Source of the DNA: Nitrososphaerota archaeon
Lineage (GTDB): Archaea > Thermoproteota > Nitrososphaeria > Nitrososphaerales > CADDZS01
Assembly: GCA_021325255.1 (NCBI GenBank)
Contig: JAJPHP010000039.1
Span: forward strand, 4,447-68,446
Length of the DNA: 64,000 nt
Direction: 5' to 3'
A program made the position numbers and the translations under genes. Shown piece after piece: positions 52,818 through 62,915 of the stretch (positions are counted from its first letter, which is position 1; each line of letters begins with the position of its first letter). Below the pieces are notes generated by a model. The model was not told where the DNA came from. It did no database searches and worked only from the letters and a program-made list of their open reading frames with translations.

Positions 52818-53226
52818 GTGGAGCCCTCCGATACTACACCTGCTGAAACGGATCTGTTCAAGCCTCCTACTGAACTGATCATCGTGACGACGCCATTCGT
52901 ATCAGGATATCACGTGACTCGTATAATTGGCGCGACGTTTGGATTGATTGTGAGGTCCAGAGGGTTGGGGCAGAACATATTTGCCTTCTTCCGAGCGTGG
53001 GGTGGCGGGGAAAATCAATGTGTACACTAATCTTCTCGAGCAAGTTCGCCACCTGGCCCTCCAGCAACTCGCGGATCATGCAAAGACCCTCGGAGCAAAT
53101 GCAGTCGTCTCCGTCGGCTTTGATACATCCGAGATGAGCGGATCGATGACGGAGGTCCTCGCCTATGGAACGGCGGTGGTTGTGGAGCCTGACACTTCAC
53201 CTGCACAGCCGGTCGCATTACACTAA
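52818..53226 (+). pseudogene. UPF0145 (YbjQ-like) protein, frameshifted
   Basis: The two halves of a YbjQ-like protein lie in different frames. The first (from GTG 52818) covers ELIIVTTPFVSGYHVTRIIGATFGLIVRSRG and NIFAFF. The second (to 53226) covers INVYTNLLEQVRHLALQQLADHAKTLGANAVV and MTEVLAYGTAVVVEP. A +1 shift at GGGGTGGCGGGGAAAA (52998-53013) would join them. The homopolymers suggest a sequencing error; otherwise it is a pseudogene. Confidence 0.8.
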
Positions 53227-53399
53227 AGAGAAGGTTGCAACGCACGCAGACTCAAGATAAGAATCATGTTCAAGAGAAACGAGAACCGCATCTGAGACAT
53301 CAAGTTCCCGAGTTGCACTCAATACACCCCTACGTCTGACGCGGAACTTCAATAGGAAGGAGTGCACCGTCAGATCCCAAGACCTTTGATATTGCTTCG

Positions 53400-53946
53400 A
53401 TGATTAAGAACACGAACCTCTTCGATCCTAGTCTAACAACAAACCAATCCCAAGACATCAATCAGAGTGGAACTACAGGAAGTTATGACGTCCAGACTGA
53501 GCCGGGGCACCTGTACTTTTTCCATGTCAATGGAGTAATCTCCCAGTTCTGGAGTTACAACTACTCCGCAGTGGGGGCCGACCGAAGGTCAGATTGCTAC
53601 GCAAAACCGCATTAGTCTGCGATTATTCCTGATTGACAATCGAATAAATCCGCCCGGATGCAGCGTTCGCTTGATTGTGCCGTCGGGTCAGAGCCTGTGC
53701 AGTGTGATGCAAATTTGCGAAAAGGCTCCAATCCACATCAATTTGTTCAAAGCCAATCTAATTTACTGTGTTCCCATTCCACTTCACCCCGAGCATGAGT
53801 GTGAAGGCAACCTTCCTTACACTCGCACTTTGACAACTCTTCCTTGCAGAGGAGGTCGGACTCACGTCTATCTTGGCGGAATGCAAGTTCGCTGTTGGGG
53901 GCCTTCGAAAGGACCTATCTGTTGTCATAATAGCGAATCCGATTAA
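53400..53946 (+). pseudogene. Hypothetical protein, probably frameshifted
   Basis: Two frames join into one plausible protein: 53400-53615 (NLFDPSLTTNQSQDI ... GHLYFFHVNGVISQFWSYNYSA) and a second frame open from about 53572 to 53946 (WGPTEGQIATQNRISLRLFLIDN ... SVRLIVPSGQSLCSV). The junction is a GGGGG run at 53572-53577. Family unknown. Further shifts toward the end are possible because the last 50 residues are Cys/Arg-rich. Confidence 0.45.
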
Positions 53947-54073
53947 CGCAGTGATGTCTTTGACGACTGTAAGTAATCAATTGAAATTACACACTATTCA
54001 ATAGGCAAGTTTGATCTTTACTCCTTTTGGTGTGCCAGACTAAAGAGGGAAGTGACTTACCATCAGATTCAAA

Positions 54074-55186
54074 TTGAATGCAGTATTGAAGTACACAGTA
54101 GCTTCGGGACTGCTCCTGTTCCTCTTCTTTCCAACTCTTACTGCTGAAGCTCATCAACCGGTATTCAGTGGTGGCAATACTTCTCCTACCCACGCTCAGT
54201 GGATTTCCAATCCATCAGACTCCTGGGTCATCTATGGTCAACTGAACGACCCAGCAGAAACAAGGTACTATGCATTTTACGGTGCCATAGGTCAAACCAT
54301 CGACGCAGCTCTCAGCGTTCCCGCAGTCCCAAATTGTGCTGGATTCAACCCTGTGGTAGCGATTGTCGGACCGAGCCTCCCTGCAGCTACTCAAGAAGTG
54401 GCAAGCCACGTGGAGGTGCCAGCCGGTAGCGGTTCGCTATCATTCAACTCCTCAGGGCTCGGAGAAAAGTCGTACGAGGGGTTCTCCCAGACAGTCTCTT
54501 GGAACAAGCAAAACATGTCCGTGATTCTTCCCGCCACGGGAACATACTACCTTGCGGTATTCGCTGAAGGCGATCTTGGTTGCGGCAAGTATACTCTCGC
54601 AGTTGGAGACATTGAGACCTTTACTGCACTAGGCTGGATTTACCTTCCAATCTCAATCCTGCAGGTGAAGTCTTTCTTCGAACAAAATCCAGCTCTGACT
54701 CTAGGCCCCGTTCTGTTATCGGTTGCGATAGGCACGTTCCTTGTGCACAGAAGATTGGAGAAGAACCACGTCAAAGTGTCTCCAAAGCTCCAAGCTCTCA
54801 GCTGGGCCGCCATAATTTCTGGACTGATTATGATCGGAGGCGCCGCGTCCGGGTTTCTGGTGATCGGTTTGAATTATAGTCTGCTCACCGCTTTCGACGC
54901 GATCCCGGCCACGATGATTGTCGCCGGCCTTATCATAGGCATATTTGTTGTCAGGGCGGGAGCAAAGATTGCGAAAGGCAGACCATCTCTCGCTGGTGGG
55001 GTCGCCCTCCTTACTCTGGGAGCTCTGGGGCTGCTAGTTTGGTCCGGATACATGGTTGGTGCCATTGTGGTAGTCTCGGTCGGTGTGGCCACGATATTCC
55101 TGAAAAAGTCAGCGTATGCCAAGTCACCCCTACAACAGACAGTGCAGATTCCTCAGACATCATCTAAGAGAAGCACGCCCAAGTGA
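54074..55186 (+). CDS. Secreted/membrane protein with extracellular domain and four TM helices
   Basis: The 370-residue protein has a signal peptide (ASGLLLFLFFPTLTAEA). An extracellular beta domain (about 30-175; GTYYLAVFAEGDLGCGKYTLAVGD resembles PPC-like domains) is followed by four membrane helices (about 208-222, 237-258, 266-290 and 305-340) and a short basic tail. The TTG at 54074 is the best start. Family not recognised. Unlike its neighbours, this gene is intact. Confidence 0.7.
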   Translation: MNAVLKYTVASGLLLFLFFPTLTAEAHQPVFSGGNTSPTHAQWISNPSDSWVIYGQLNDPAETRYYAFYGAIGQTIDAALSVPAVPNCAGFNPVVAIVGPSLPAATQEVASHVEVPAGSGSLSFNSSGLGEKSYEGFSQTVSWNKQNMSVILPATGTYYLAVFAEGDLGCGKYTLAVGDIETFTALGWIYLPISILQVKSFFEQNPALTLGPVLLSVAIGTFLVHRRLEKNHVKVSPKLQALSWAAIISGLIMIGGAASGFLVIGLNYSLLTAFDAIPATMIVAGLIIGIFVVRAGAKIAKGRPSLAGGVALLTLGALGLLVWSGYMVGAIVVVSVGVATIFLKKSAYAKSPLQQTVQIPQTSSKRSTPK

Positions 55187-55294
55187 CAATCGTGAATGTG
55201 GAACGAGAGTTTTATCCAACGCCTAGCTCGTCATCCAGCTTTAAGAAGATGATACTCGCCGACGAGTATGTCGGTTCCTCCCGCAAAACGCTTA

Positions 55295-55585
55295 CTACTT
55301 CTTCATGCTTTGAAGAAGCTCGACGAACTTTCTGCTCTCGATAATCGGCTCGAACTTGAAGGTCAGCGCGGGAGCGTAGAAGAGCGCGAGGCTCATCAAT
55401 CTGTCCGGGTCGTCCGTCTCGTACACGGAGAAGCCCTTATACTGGCCGTCGAGTATGCATGGCCCGAAGATCAATTTCGGCGACTTTGCGGTCCCCTTCT
55501 CCCTCTCGGCGATCATCTGCTTGTACAACTCGGCGTACTTCTCAGCATTGTCATAGCTGAACTCCCAAAATGCAACGAACTGCAT
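55295..55585 (-). CDS. DUF3303-like ferredoxin-fold protein
   Basis: A 96-residue protein with the alpha/beta ferredoxin-like pattern MQFVAFWEFSYDNAEKYAELYKQM, GFSVYETDDPDRLMSLALFY and FEPIIESRKFVELLQ. This resembles DUF3303-type small proteins described from archaea and bacteria. No catalytic residues are evident. Confidence 0.7.
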   Translation of the reverse strand: MQFVAFWEFSYDNAEKYAELYKQMIAEREKGTAKSPKLIFGPCILDGQYKGFSVYETDDPDRLMSLALFYAPALTFKFEPIIESRKFVELLQSMKK

Positions 55586-55684
55586 GCCTATCTTTCACGT
55601 AGAACTAGATGAGCGGGAACGAGCCTATTATATCCAGACGACGATTCTCAATAGTGATATTTTGCTCCAATGGCAATAGAACTA

Positions 55685-56369
55685 TCAGGAATCATTGTAG
55701 ACATAGAAGAGGGAAAAGGTGCAGGTTGCGCTAGACGGACCGATGTTCTGGAAGTAGACCGAAAACTGCGTGTTGGTCGAATTGATCGGGACAGATATTG
55801 TGCCAACCCCACCAGGTACATTCGGGTTAAGCAGGACGAACAAGTTGTATTGGCCCTGAGTGAAGTTGGAGGAGTCTCCGCTTGAAGGGCATCCAATCGG
55901 AAATATAAGTACGAGAGTCCCGTTATGGTCGTTGACCTGAGTCGTAAAAAAGAGAAGTCGTGTTCCCCAGAACAGTGATTGTTTGGTTAACGGCGAAGAC
56001 ACTCAAGGACAATTTTCCGGCCTGATCCATGACCGAAAGTTCGAGTTGTAGTTGCGAGGAGACGTTCCTGAGGCTGGACAGCTCCTGCTCCAGCGCCTGA
56101 ATTGCGCTGCTGTTTGTAGTGGTCTTGGTTTGGATTGTTGTCACCGTCGCGGTTGCTATGAATGTTGTAGATTCAGTTATCGTTGTTGGAACAGGAGACT
56201 CTACAACCTGGCTCTGCGTATCAGTTGTGACGAGGGTCTCATAGATAGTCTGAGAGAGTGGAGAAGATAACTGGTTTGACGCAGCAAACCCTATCAAAAG
56301 CCCGCCGGCAAGCACGAATAGGAAAATCGAGATATGTGCAGACCTGGAGATTGCACTTTTGCTAGACAT
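55685..56369 (-). pseudogene. Anchored extracellular protein, frameshifted
   Basis: The N-terminal frame (56369 to about 55950) has a membrane anchor (HISIFLFVLAGGLLIGFAAS), a Thr-rich stalk and a coiled coil (IQALEQELSSLRNVSSQLQLELSV). The C-terminal frame (to 55685) has FFTTQVNDHNGTLVLIFPIGCPSSG and a beta-rich end. Slippage at the A6 run (55946-55951) joins them into about 227 residues. Without it, the first frame ends just after the junction. Confidence 0.65.
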
Positions 56370-56563
56370 TTTTTGTGCCGGCTAGCGCAATGTCAGTGCC
56401 TCATTTAACATTGTATCATAACATTCTATCATAGATCCGAACAGATGATAAGTTGCTTTGGAACTGAGTCGGATACCGTTAGCACCAATAAATGGGTAAA
56501 AGTGCATTAAGGATCCCTTCGGAATCCTTGTCGAACTTTCTCGCTTGATTAGGGAGAGAATGG

Positions 56564-57074
56564 TTGATTGACTTGAAGACTTTTTGGAAAATTGAGGGCT
56601 TGGGCGCCGATGGTCCGAACCCCGAGTTCAAGGACAAGCTGATGATATTCGGTCGGTTCGTCGGTGACTGGGACATTCTAGAAGACCGCTTCTTTTAGCT
56701 TGACGGTACGGAGGTTGTGCAAGAGGGAGAGCTGCATTGGAGGTGGATTCTCGAGGGAAGAGCCGTGCAAGAAGTCTGGATGTACAAGGACGAGGAAACC
56801 GGTAGGGTGGTCCCAGCGGGTGGTACGATCCGAAAATTGATGCATCGCGGAATACGTGGATCACTCCCGTGGGAAATGGCGTCGTCAAATTCGTAGGAAG
56901 GAAGATGGGGGATGAAATCAGCCTCGAAGGGAAAGATCCAGACGCGGGAGACTTCCTGAAGTGGATCTTTTCAGAAATAAAACAGGACACTCTTTCACGT
57001 GGCAAGAGGAGCGCTCGAAGGATGGAGTCAAGTGGGTGCTCACGGATAGGATGCTCATTCGCAGGCGAGCGTGA
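56564..57074 (+). pseudogene. Decayed gene of a GDWD-motif (DUF1579-like) family
   Basis: Three frames together recall a soil-bacterial family, named from memory. Frame 1 (from TTG 56564) reads LMIFGRFVGDWDILEDRFF, an in-frame TAG, then ELHWRWILEGRAVQEVWMYKDEE. Frame 2 reads YDPKIDA ... VVKFVGRKMGDEISLEGKDPD and LKWIFSEI. Frame 3 reads HSFTWQEERSKDGVKWVLTDRM and ends at 57074. One nonsense codon plus two frameshifts make this a true pseudogene or very poor sequence. Confidence 0.6.
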
Positions 57075-57796
57075 TTTCCTACTCAACATTCATGGATAGG
57101 TTCATCAGTCTTATATGTTGACATATCTGATTTGGCGTATATGTCATCGGCGACGAAGTGATTCACGAGAGTGTAAGGTGGGGCAAGACGATTTCTATGG
57201 ACTCCTTCTTATATCAACCACTCTTAATTCGATGACTTGTACAGGAAGGATAGTTTCTAATTGAAGAAATCATAGAACGCGAACCGTATGCCCCTCTTGC
57301 AGAGTATCAAAGTAGAAGAACGTACTTCTTGGCGCGAAAGCCCGGTCTTGTAAAATACAAAAAGGGAGAGACCTGCGAGACAACATCGCCTAGGACAGGC
57401 TAACTCCGGTTTGAAGAGATTTCCAACTGGAAAACGATATGATCTTCTCTCTCATGCGGGTTTGGCGGCGTGGACTAATTGATCCTGCTCGTGCCTCCTA
57501 AAGTGTCTAGAACACACTCGCTAGGACTTGAAGTTAGGCTGTTCAATTACCAAGACAACCCTCATAGAAAATATGGCCATACTTGTGTCTCGTAAGGCCA
57601 CTCCGGAGAGTTACGCTCCATGAACTTCAAACCAAAACGACTTCCGCTAGCCTAGGCTTTTTTTGTTCGTAACTCCTCTATTCTCTATCACGAGCAGACC
57701 GCAGAACTGGTGAAGCTGGTTATTCGGAACGACGGATATGTATAACAATTATATAGAAAAGAACTAAATAGCTTCACTTTTCGGGAGTACAACCGA
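57075..57796. other. Intergenic
   Basis: A 722-nt AT-rich interval. It holds GACATAT/ATATGTC (57120-57126 with 57139-57145) and TATA-like sequences at 57748-57756 and 57763-57770 ahead of the zinc-ribbon gene. No protein or RNA gene is recognised. Confidence 0.4.
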
Positions 57797-58018
57797 ATGC
57801 TATTCTGTGAGAAATGTGGAAAGGATGTAGAGCCCGGCGAGAAGTTCTGTTACGCATGCCGAGCGCCAGTCAAAACTAGCGCGCCTCCAAAGCCCGATTC
57901 ACCTACAGGTTTCTGCCAATTTTGTGGCACAAGGGTTGATGCGACCACAACGGTCTGCCTTAGCAGTGGTAAGACGATGCTAGTGACTTGTCAAGCCAAT
58001 CTCCTACAATTCATATGA
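57797..58018 (+). CDS. Zinc-ribbon protein, possibly the broken N-terminus of the next gene
   Basis: The 73-residue protein has one intact zinc ribbon (CEKCG ... CYAC, residues about 4-21) and a second, degraded one (CQFCG ... CLSSG, where the last CxxC is lost). The stop TGA at 58016-58018 is in the same frame as the downstream membrane protein, with no other stop between. An N-terminal zinc ribbon followed by a TM helix is a common archaeal design, so a nonsense mutation splitting one gene is plausible. Confidence 0.6.
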   Translation: MLFCEKCGKDVEPGEKFCYACRAPVKTSAPPKPDSPTGFCQFCGTRVDATTTVCLSSGKTMLVTCQANLLQFI

Positions 58019-58048
58019 TCAGATTATAGGGGCCGTGAATTCTTTCAA

Positions 58049-60511
58049 TTGATCACCGCTCGGAAAGCTGGGATCTTCACTGCAACTATGTTCATCGTTG
58101 TGCTTTTTTTGGTTTCTACCTTTTTGATTTATTCTAGCGCAAGCTCATTGGCAAGGGGATCTAATCAAAACGCTCTGGGGCGAAACCAGGCTAGAATTGA
58201 CAGATCTTCGCTTGATGTGAACAGCCATAATGTTATCTTGGGGCCTAGCGGACAAGACTCTAGATTCACAAGCTCTGTCGACCTAACGGATTGCTCCTAT
58301 CCTCTAGACTTGGGGATGGTTGCATTGTCCCCGTTCATGACGCGCAGCTCTTGCACTGTTAACATAGGCTCTGGTTCAGGGCCCTATCATGACGCACCAA
58401 GCCCCACTGGAACGGTTGCGTTCTCTGAAAAGAGCGTCGATGGCGGTAATCTGCTAATGTCCGAGTCATCCTGCGTTGTTTCGAGTACCGGTTATTGTTC
58501 GATCAATTTCACCGGCTCATCTACGGGCACGGTTGAGCTCCGTGCCTCCTACAGCGGGGATGCTAATTATCTTCCAAGTTCCGCTGATATCAACATCCCA
58601 ATAGTAAAGAACAATGTAGCCACCAACGAGAATTGCGGCTATCTCTCAGGTACGAGCACAGTGCAATGCTGGTTCGAAGTAGAGGGGATAGAATTTTACG
58701 GCTACCAAGAGCCACGATATCCAACTGGAACAATCAGCATTTCATCGAGCGAAGGCAGTTTCTCTCCCTCTTCGTGTTCGCTTGATGGAGGATCTGAATA
58801 CCAGACCTGTTACTTTGATAACACGACAGACCTGGGACCCTCGTACCTTACCCCTTGCTACCTCGCGGCCTGTACCCTCTCAGTTACCTACTCGGGAGAC
58901 TCGAATTATTACGGAACTAGTGTTCAATTTTGGGTTTTTGGGCCCGAAGTGTACCCTTGTTTCTCTGATTTCGTCGAGATTGGCAAGACTTTCAGTTGCA
59001 ACCTGTTCGACAAAAATGTTACACAGAGCGGAGGAAGCGGATCCGTCGCCATCTCTTGCGGATACGGTTATTGTAACGTAACAGGAATTAACCCTGGACC
59101 CGTTATTCTCCAAGAAACTTACAGTTGTGGAACTTGTGTCACCTTGGTTTCTTCGGCGACGACTCCAGTGTTAAAACAGCTGATCCCCGTACTGGTCGAT
59201 TGCGTTCCTGGCGCAAACCAATCGGAAACAAATTGTAAAGCAACAGAGGAACTATACGCCCTTGGAACGCTGACTTGGACTTCAACTAGTCCAACCGGTT
59301 CTTTTAGTCAGACAAGCTGTCAGCTTGGTTCGGCTAGGAGCTGTGAGGTTGAATATACTGATACGTCATTGGGGTTTGCAGAAATTGTCGCGAGTTTTTC
59401 TGGACCAAACGCCTTTCCGAGCTCTGGCACCGTGACCGTTGCGACTGGAAAGGTTCAAAATACGAGTTCGGTTGCAACGAATATAACATCTGTTGGGAAT
59501 ACCACAGAAGACAGCGCATTCAATTCGCAGCCTTCTCAATCAACCGTTCTATCATCTCAATCATGCAGCGTGACCTTTCAAGAAGCCGGTTTGAAGAGCG
59601 GTACCCCTTGGTCAGTCAATCTGGGCGGCAAGTCAGGCTCCTCCACAGGCAACGCGATCACCTTTCCAGTCTCGTCAGGGTCTTCGTATCCATTCTCTAT
59701 TTCCAACGTGGTCGGTAGCATTGCTGCGCAGGTCTCCACAACTGCTGTAACCTCAGCTAATCTTCATGGTAACGGAACTGTCAAGTTGACCGTCTACAGA
59801 CCTCTTCCTACCTCAGGCGACGTATCTTCATCTGGCTGCGGTGGCGCCGTGTACGTATATTTCTATTCTCTAAAATATTCTTGCAAAATTGGAGTTTCGC
59901 TTGCGACGAGCTCCACCACAACAACGTCTTCAACTCGCGCCGTACTAAGCACATGCTCAGATATCATCCCTCTGAAGATAACTAGTGGGAATATCGATGC
60001 ATCTCAGTTCTCTAACATCGCAATAGGCTCTGATGGTCAGAGTGCGTACGATCTTTCATTTACGCTTATTGGGAAAAGCGGGACGTTTGGTACCAGCACA
60101 ATATCTGTTCCAAAGAACGATGTGCCGAACGGACTCGTGCCAGTTGTTTATGTGAATGGAACAAGGGCTGGAACTCAGTCGTACACCGAGGATGCAAATT
60201 ACTATTACGTAACCTTCACAACGCACTTTAGCACGGATTCGATTGACGTCCTATTCAGCTCAAGCTCGACCTCCAATGTCTGTTGCACTCCTCCGCCTCC
60301 GGGCCCCACAACTCTCTTGCCATACATCACAGTTGGAATAATCGTTGTAGTTATCCTCGGTACCTCCCTGTTCCTAGTTTCGAAGAGACGGGCAAATTCC
60401 TCTCCCACTGCTTTGTCAAAGAGAGCCTCATGCCCAAATTGCGGAGCTCCTATCGATTCGAATTTTGCTTTCTGCCGCAAATGCGGCAAGAGACTCGATC
60501 AGGGAGTTTGA
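58049..60511 (+). CDS. Large surface protein with Ig-like repeats and C-terminal zinc ribbon
   Basis: The 820-residue protein has an N-terminal membrane helix (FTATMFIVVLFLVSTFLIY). A long Cys-rich extracellular region contains Ig-like modules (VELRASYSGDANYLPSSA and TLSVTYSGDSNYYGTS) and a VTFQEAGLKSGTPWSVNLGG module common in archaeal surface proteins. A second helix (LLPYITVGIIVVVILGTSLFLV) and a cytoplasmic zinc ribbon CPNCG ... CRKCG end it. The two helices imply both ends are inside. The TTG start is in frame with the upstream zinc ribbon across one stop codon. Confidence 0.75.
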   Translation: MITARKAGIFTATMFIVVLFLVSTFLIYSSASSLARGSNQNALGRNQARIDRSSLDVNSHNVILGPSGQDSRFTSSVDLTDCSYPLDLGMVALSPFMTRSSCTVNIGSGSGPYHDAPSPTGTVAFSEKSVDGGNLLMSESSCVVSSTGYCSINFTGSSTGTVELRASYSGDANYLPSSADINIPIVKNNVATNENCGYLSGTSTVQCWFEVEGIEFYGYQEPRYPTGTISISSSEGSFSPSSCSLDGGSEYQTCYFDNTTDLGPSYLTPCYLAACTLSVTYSGDSNYYGTSVQFWVFGPEVYPCFSDFVEIGKTFSCNLFDKNVTQSGGSGSVAISCGYGYCNVTGINPGPVILQETYSCGTCVTLVSSATTPVLKQLIPVLVDCVPGANQSETNCKATEELYALGTLTWTSTSPTGSFSQTSCQLGSARSCEVEYTDTSLGFAEIVASFSGPNAFPSSGTVTVATGKVQNTSSVATNITSVGNTTEDSAFNSQPSQSTVLSSQSCSVTFQEAGLKSGTPWSVNLGGKSGSSTGNAITFPVSSGSSYPFSISNVVGSIAAQVSTTAVTSANLHGNGTVKLTVYRPLPTSGDVSSSGCGGAVYVYFYSLKYSCKIGVSLATSSTTTTSSTRAVLSTCSDIIPLKITSGNIDASQFSNIAIGSDGQSAYDLSFTLIGKSGTFGTSTISVPKNDVPNGLVPVVYVNGTRAGTQSYTEDANYYYVTFTTHFSTDSIDVLFSSSSTSNVCCTPPPPGPTTLLPYITVGIIVVVILGTSLFLVSKRRANSSPTALSKRASCPNCGAPIDSNFAFCRKCGKRLDQGV

Positions 60512-60559
60512 GTATTACACTGCCTAAAATCAAAACTGTAAACATTAGTTACACGATTT

Positions 60560-62580
60560 TTGAGAGATGAAATCACTATATTGTTCTGCTCGCCATGTGA
60601 TAAGGAACTCGATGAAGGCGCGAAGTTCTGCGGAAAATGTGGCAGTAAGGTAGCAGAGTTCCAATCCTACAATACAGGTTCAGCGCAATTCTGTGATAAC
60701 TGCGGGAGCCAGCTGAGGGCGGGAACCATTTACTGCGGCTCATGCGGACAGAAAGTTGTTTTGGCCTCTACTCCTTCTGTTGTTGCGGGTCCACAACTAT
60801 CACCAACTGGGAGCCGAATTTCTCCAAGGATTTCCATCGCGAGGGCGAAATCTCGAAGGTAGAAAAAGAGAAACCTCGTTCTAGCAGCGGTATTGGTTTT
60901 TGCTCGTTGGTACGATGGTCGCTGCATTAGCCTCGCCCGCCCCGGCTCCTACTACGCAAACAACAAGCTCGACGTACGATAGCATTGCAAGCGGAAGTCA
61001 AACGCTCTCGCCAAGATCATATTCTTACGCAGCGATATTCTCTGGTCGACCTTCGATAGATGGCTATTCTCACATTCTCCAGAGTCCACGACAACAAACT
61101 CGCTCAATCTTTCCACCATGGGGCGATCTGATATATGTTAGGGTTTCAATTTCTTCGTCGGCAGGTGAGGTGTCTTCCATCAAGGACTCTTCTTATCTGA
61201 CATGGGTCCTCCGCGAGAGAGTCCAAGCTCACGGACTTGCCTTGGAGACATGGTATTCAACCGGTGTATTGAATCACGATGATGTCTCAGTCACAGACTC
61301 CTCTCCAGTTGAATTTCGTGTAAACGCTCTTGCGGTCTCGGGAGTGAACACGTCTGCGCCCTTCTCAGGCTCTGCTACCTATTCTAGCGGAGTTGGAAGC
61401 AATGGTAGCACAGATGTGGTTTCGACCAACGGAAGCGCCAAGAGCATCTTCATAGTGGCTTTGGGAGCCTCTGGCAATCAAAACGTCTCTGAGGTTTCTC
61501 CTTTCAAGATCGTAACCGAAAGCGGTCCACCCTCGGTTGCAACGGAGCTGTACGGGCCGGCTTCCAACGCCACCTCTGCAGAGAGTGGTTTTTCGATTTC
61601 TCCGGGCGGTGCCTGGGCGCTCATCGCGGAGGTAGTTTCTCTGAGCAATCAAGTGGCCGGCAAACACCCAAAACTCTTCAGCATCTTTGGTGCCCCGGAG
61701 ATCGCTCTGTGTTACAGTGTTAGCGGCGCAGGTGCTGCCAACTTTGATCTCTTCGTATTGAATGCCGCCCAGCTGATTGCGCTTATCAACGGATACGGAT
61801 ACCCAACCATGTCGCCCGCAATCGGCCTTGGCATCGTTCCGTCGCCGAGTACGGAGAAGTGTTACGACGCGCCGATACCTGTGGGCTTTAACGGATCGTC
61901 ATACACTGTAGGCAACTATTACTTGGTCGCATACAATCCCGGGCCGGCCTCTGTGTATTATACTCTCGTCTCCTATTTGGTAAATTCGGCGTCGTTGAAC
62001 AAGGCGTTTGTCCTCATCAGTTCACAGGTTGCTCCTTCGTCGTCATCATCATCCCCCGCTGATCAATTCCATTTCGACTGGTCAGTCGAATCAATCCACT
62101 TTGCCAAGCCCTGGTACGAGTGGATGGACAATGCAGTTGAACGTCAACATCACTGGGGTCACTCTCAATGCCTTGCGTATAGCTCCAAAAGTGGTTATAC
62201 TTGGGAATCCCTATTTCAACCTCTCAGGATATCTGGGGAGTGATTCGAATGGTGCCCTTCTCGGCAACGCCTACGATTATGGAACAGATAACGTCGAGGT
62301 TCAGGTTTCGGGCTTTAGCGGCCCCTCAATTGGTGGTTTAGTTTCCACCTGCCAAGGCACGGGTTCCCTCCCCATCCAGTGGGCAGCGTCGTTGAACGGC
62401 TCTATCGACACGAATGGTCAGGCAACACTCAGCGGCTGGATCAATAGCACTTTGGGAGGAAGTCTGATGACTCTTAGTTGTACGAATGCAAAGGGGTCGA
62501 TGGATGGGCAAGTTGAAGTTCCAGACCCGTATATCGCTGGGTTCAGCATTCAGATTTTGCCTCCGACGACCCTCCCCTGA
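60560..62580 (+). pseudogene. Zinc-ribbon/TM/surface protein broken by a stop and frameshifts
   Basis: Segment 1 (60560-60862) has two zinc ribbons (CSPCD ... CGKCG, CDNCG ... CGSCG) and ends at TAG. The same frame continues KKRNLVLAAVLVFA, the first half of a TM helix. The second half, LLVGTMVAALASPAPAP, is in the frame open to 62243 after a shift at TTTTT (about 60895). The extracellular domain then shifts frame again at CCCCC (about 62050) into the frame ending at 62580 (VNITGVTLNALRIAPKVVILG). Joined, this is a zinc-ribbon-TM-extracellular protein of about 670 residues, parallel to the preceding locus. Confidence 0.65.
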
Positions 62581-62915
62581 AGAATGGCTATGGCGCTCAG
62601 GGCGAGATCCCGAACATCTTAATCGCTTCCGATCCTTACGATTCAATTTCGGGATCGGCTGAGGTTTCATTGACGCTTTCACCACGCTGAGGTTTCATAG
62701 CAAAAGGAGTTTCATGATATCGGCGAAGATGTCAACACAAGAGACTGACGGCCTCACATCCTAGCTGACTTAGATTCTTCTCTTCTAAGTTGGTGAGTGA
62801 GAGCGGAGTATCATTTTGCAGAAAATGGTAAAGGGACCCCGAGAGATGATGCGAGATACTGTGCGAATTGTGACGAACCACTTGGACCTAGGATTAGCCA
62901 ACTTGCGCAACAAAT
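62581..62915. other. Intergenic with a zinc-ribbon-like remnant
   Basis: A 335-nt interval. A short + strand frame beginning near 62797 includes RYCANCDEPLGPRISQLAQQIQ, which looks like the tail of a zinc-ribbon/coiled-coil protein. It then runs antisense through the next gene. Probably a fragment. Confidence 0.3.
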
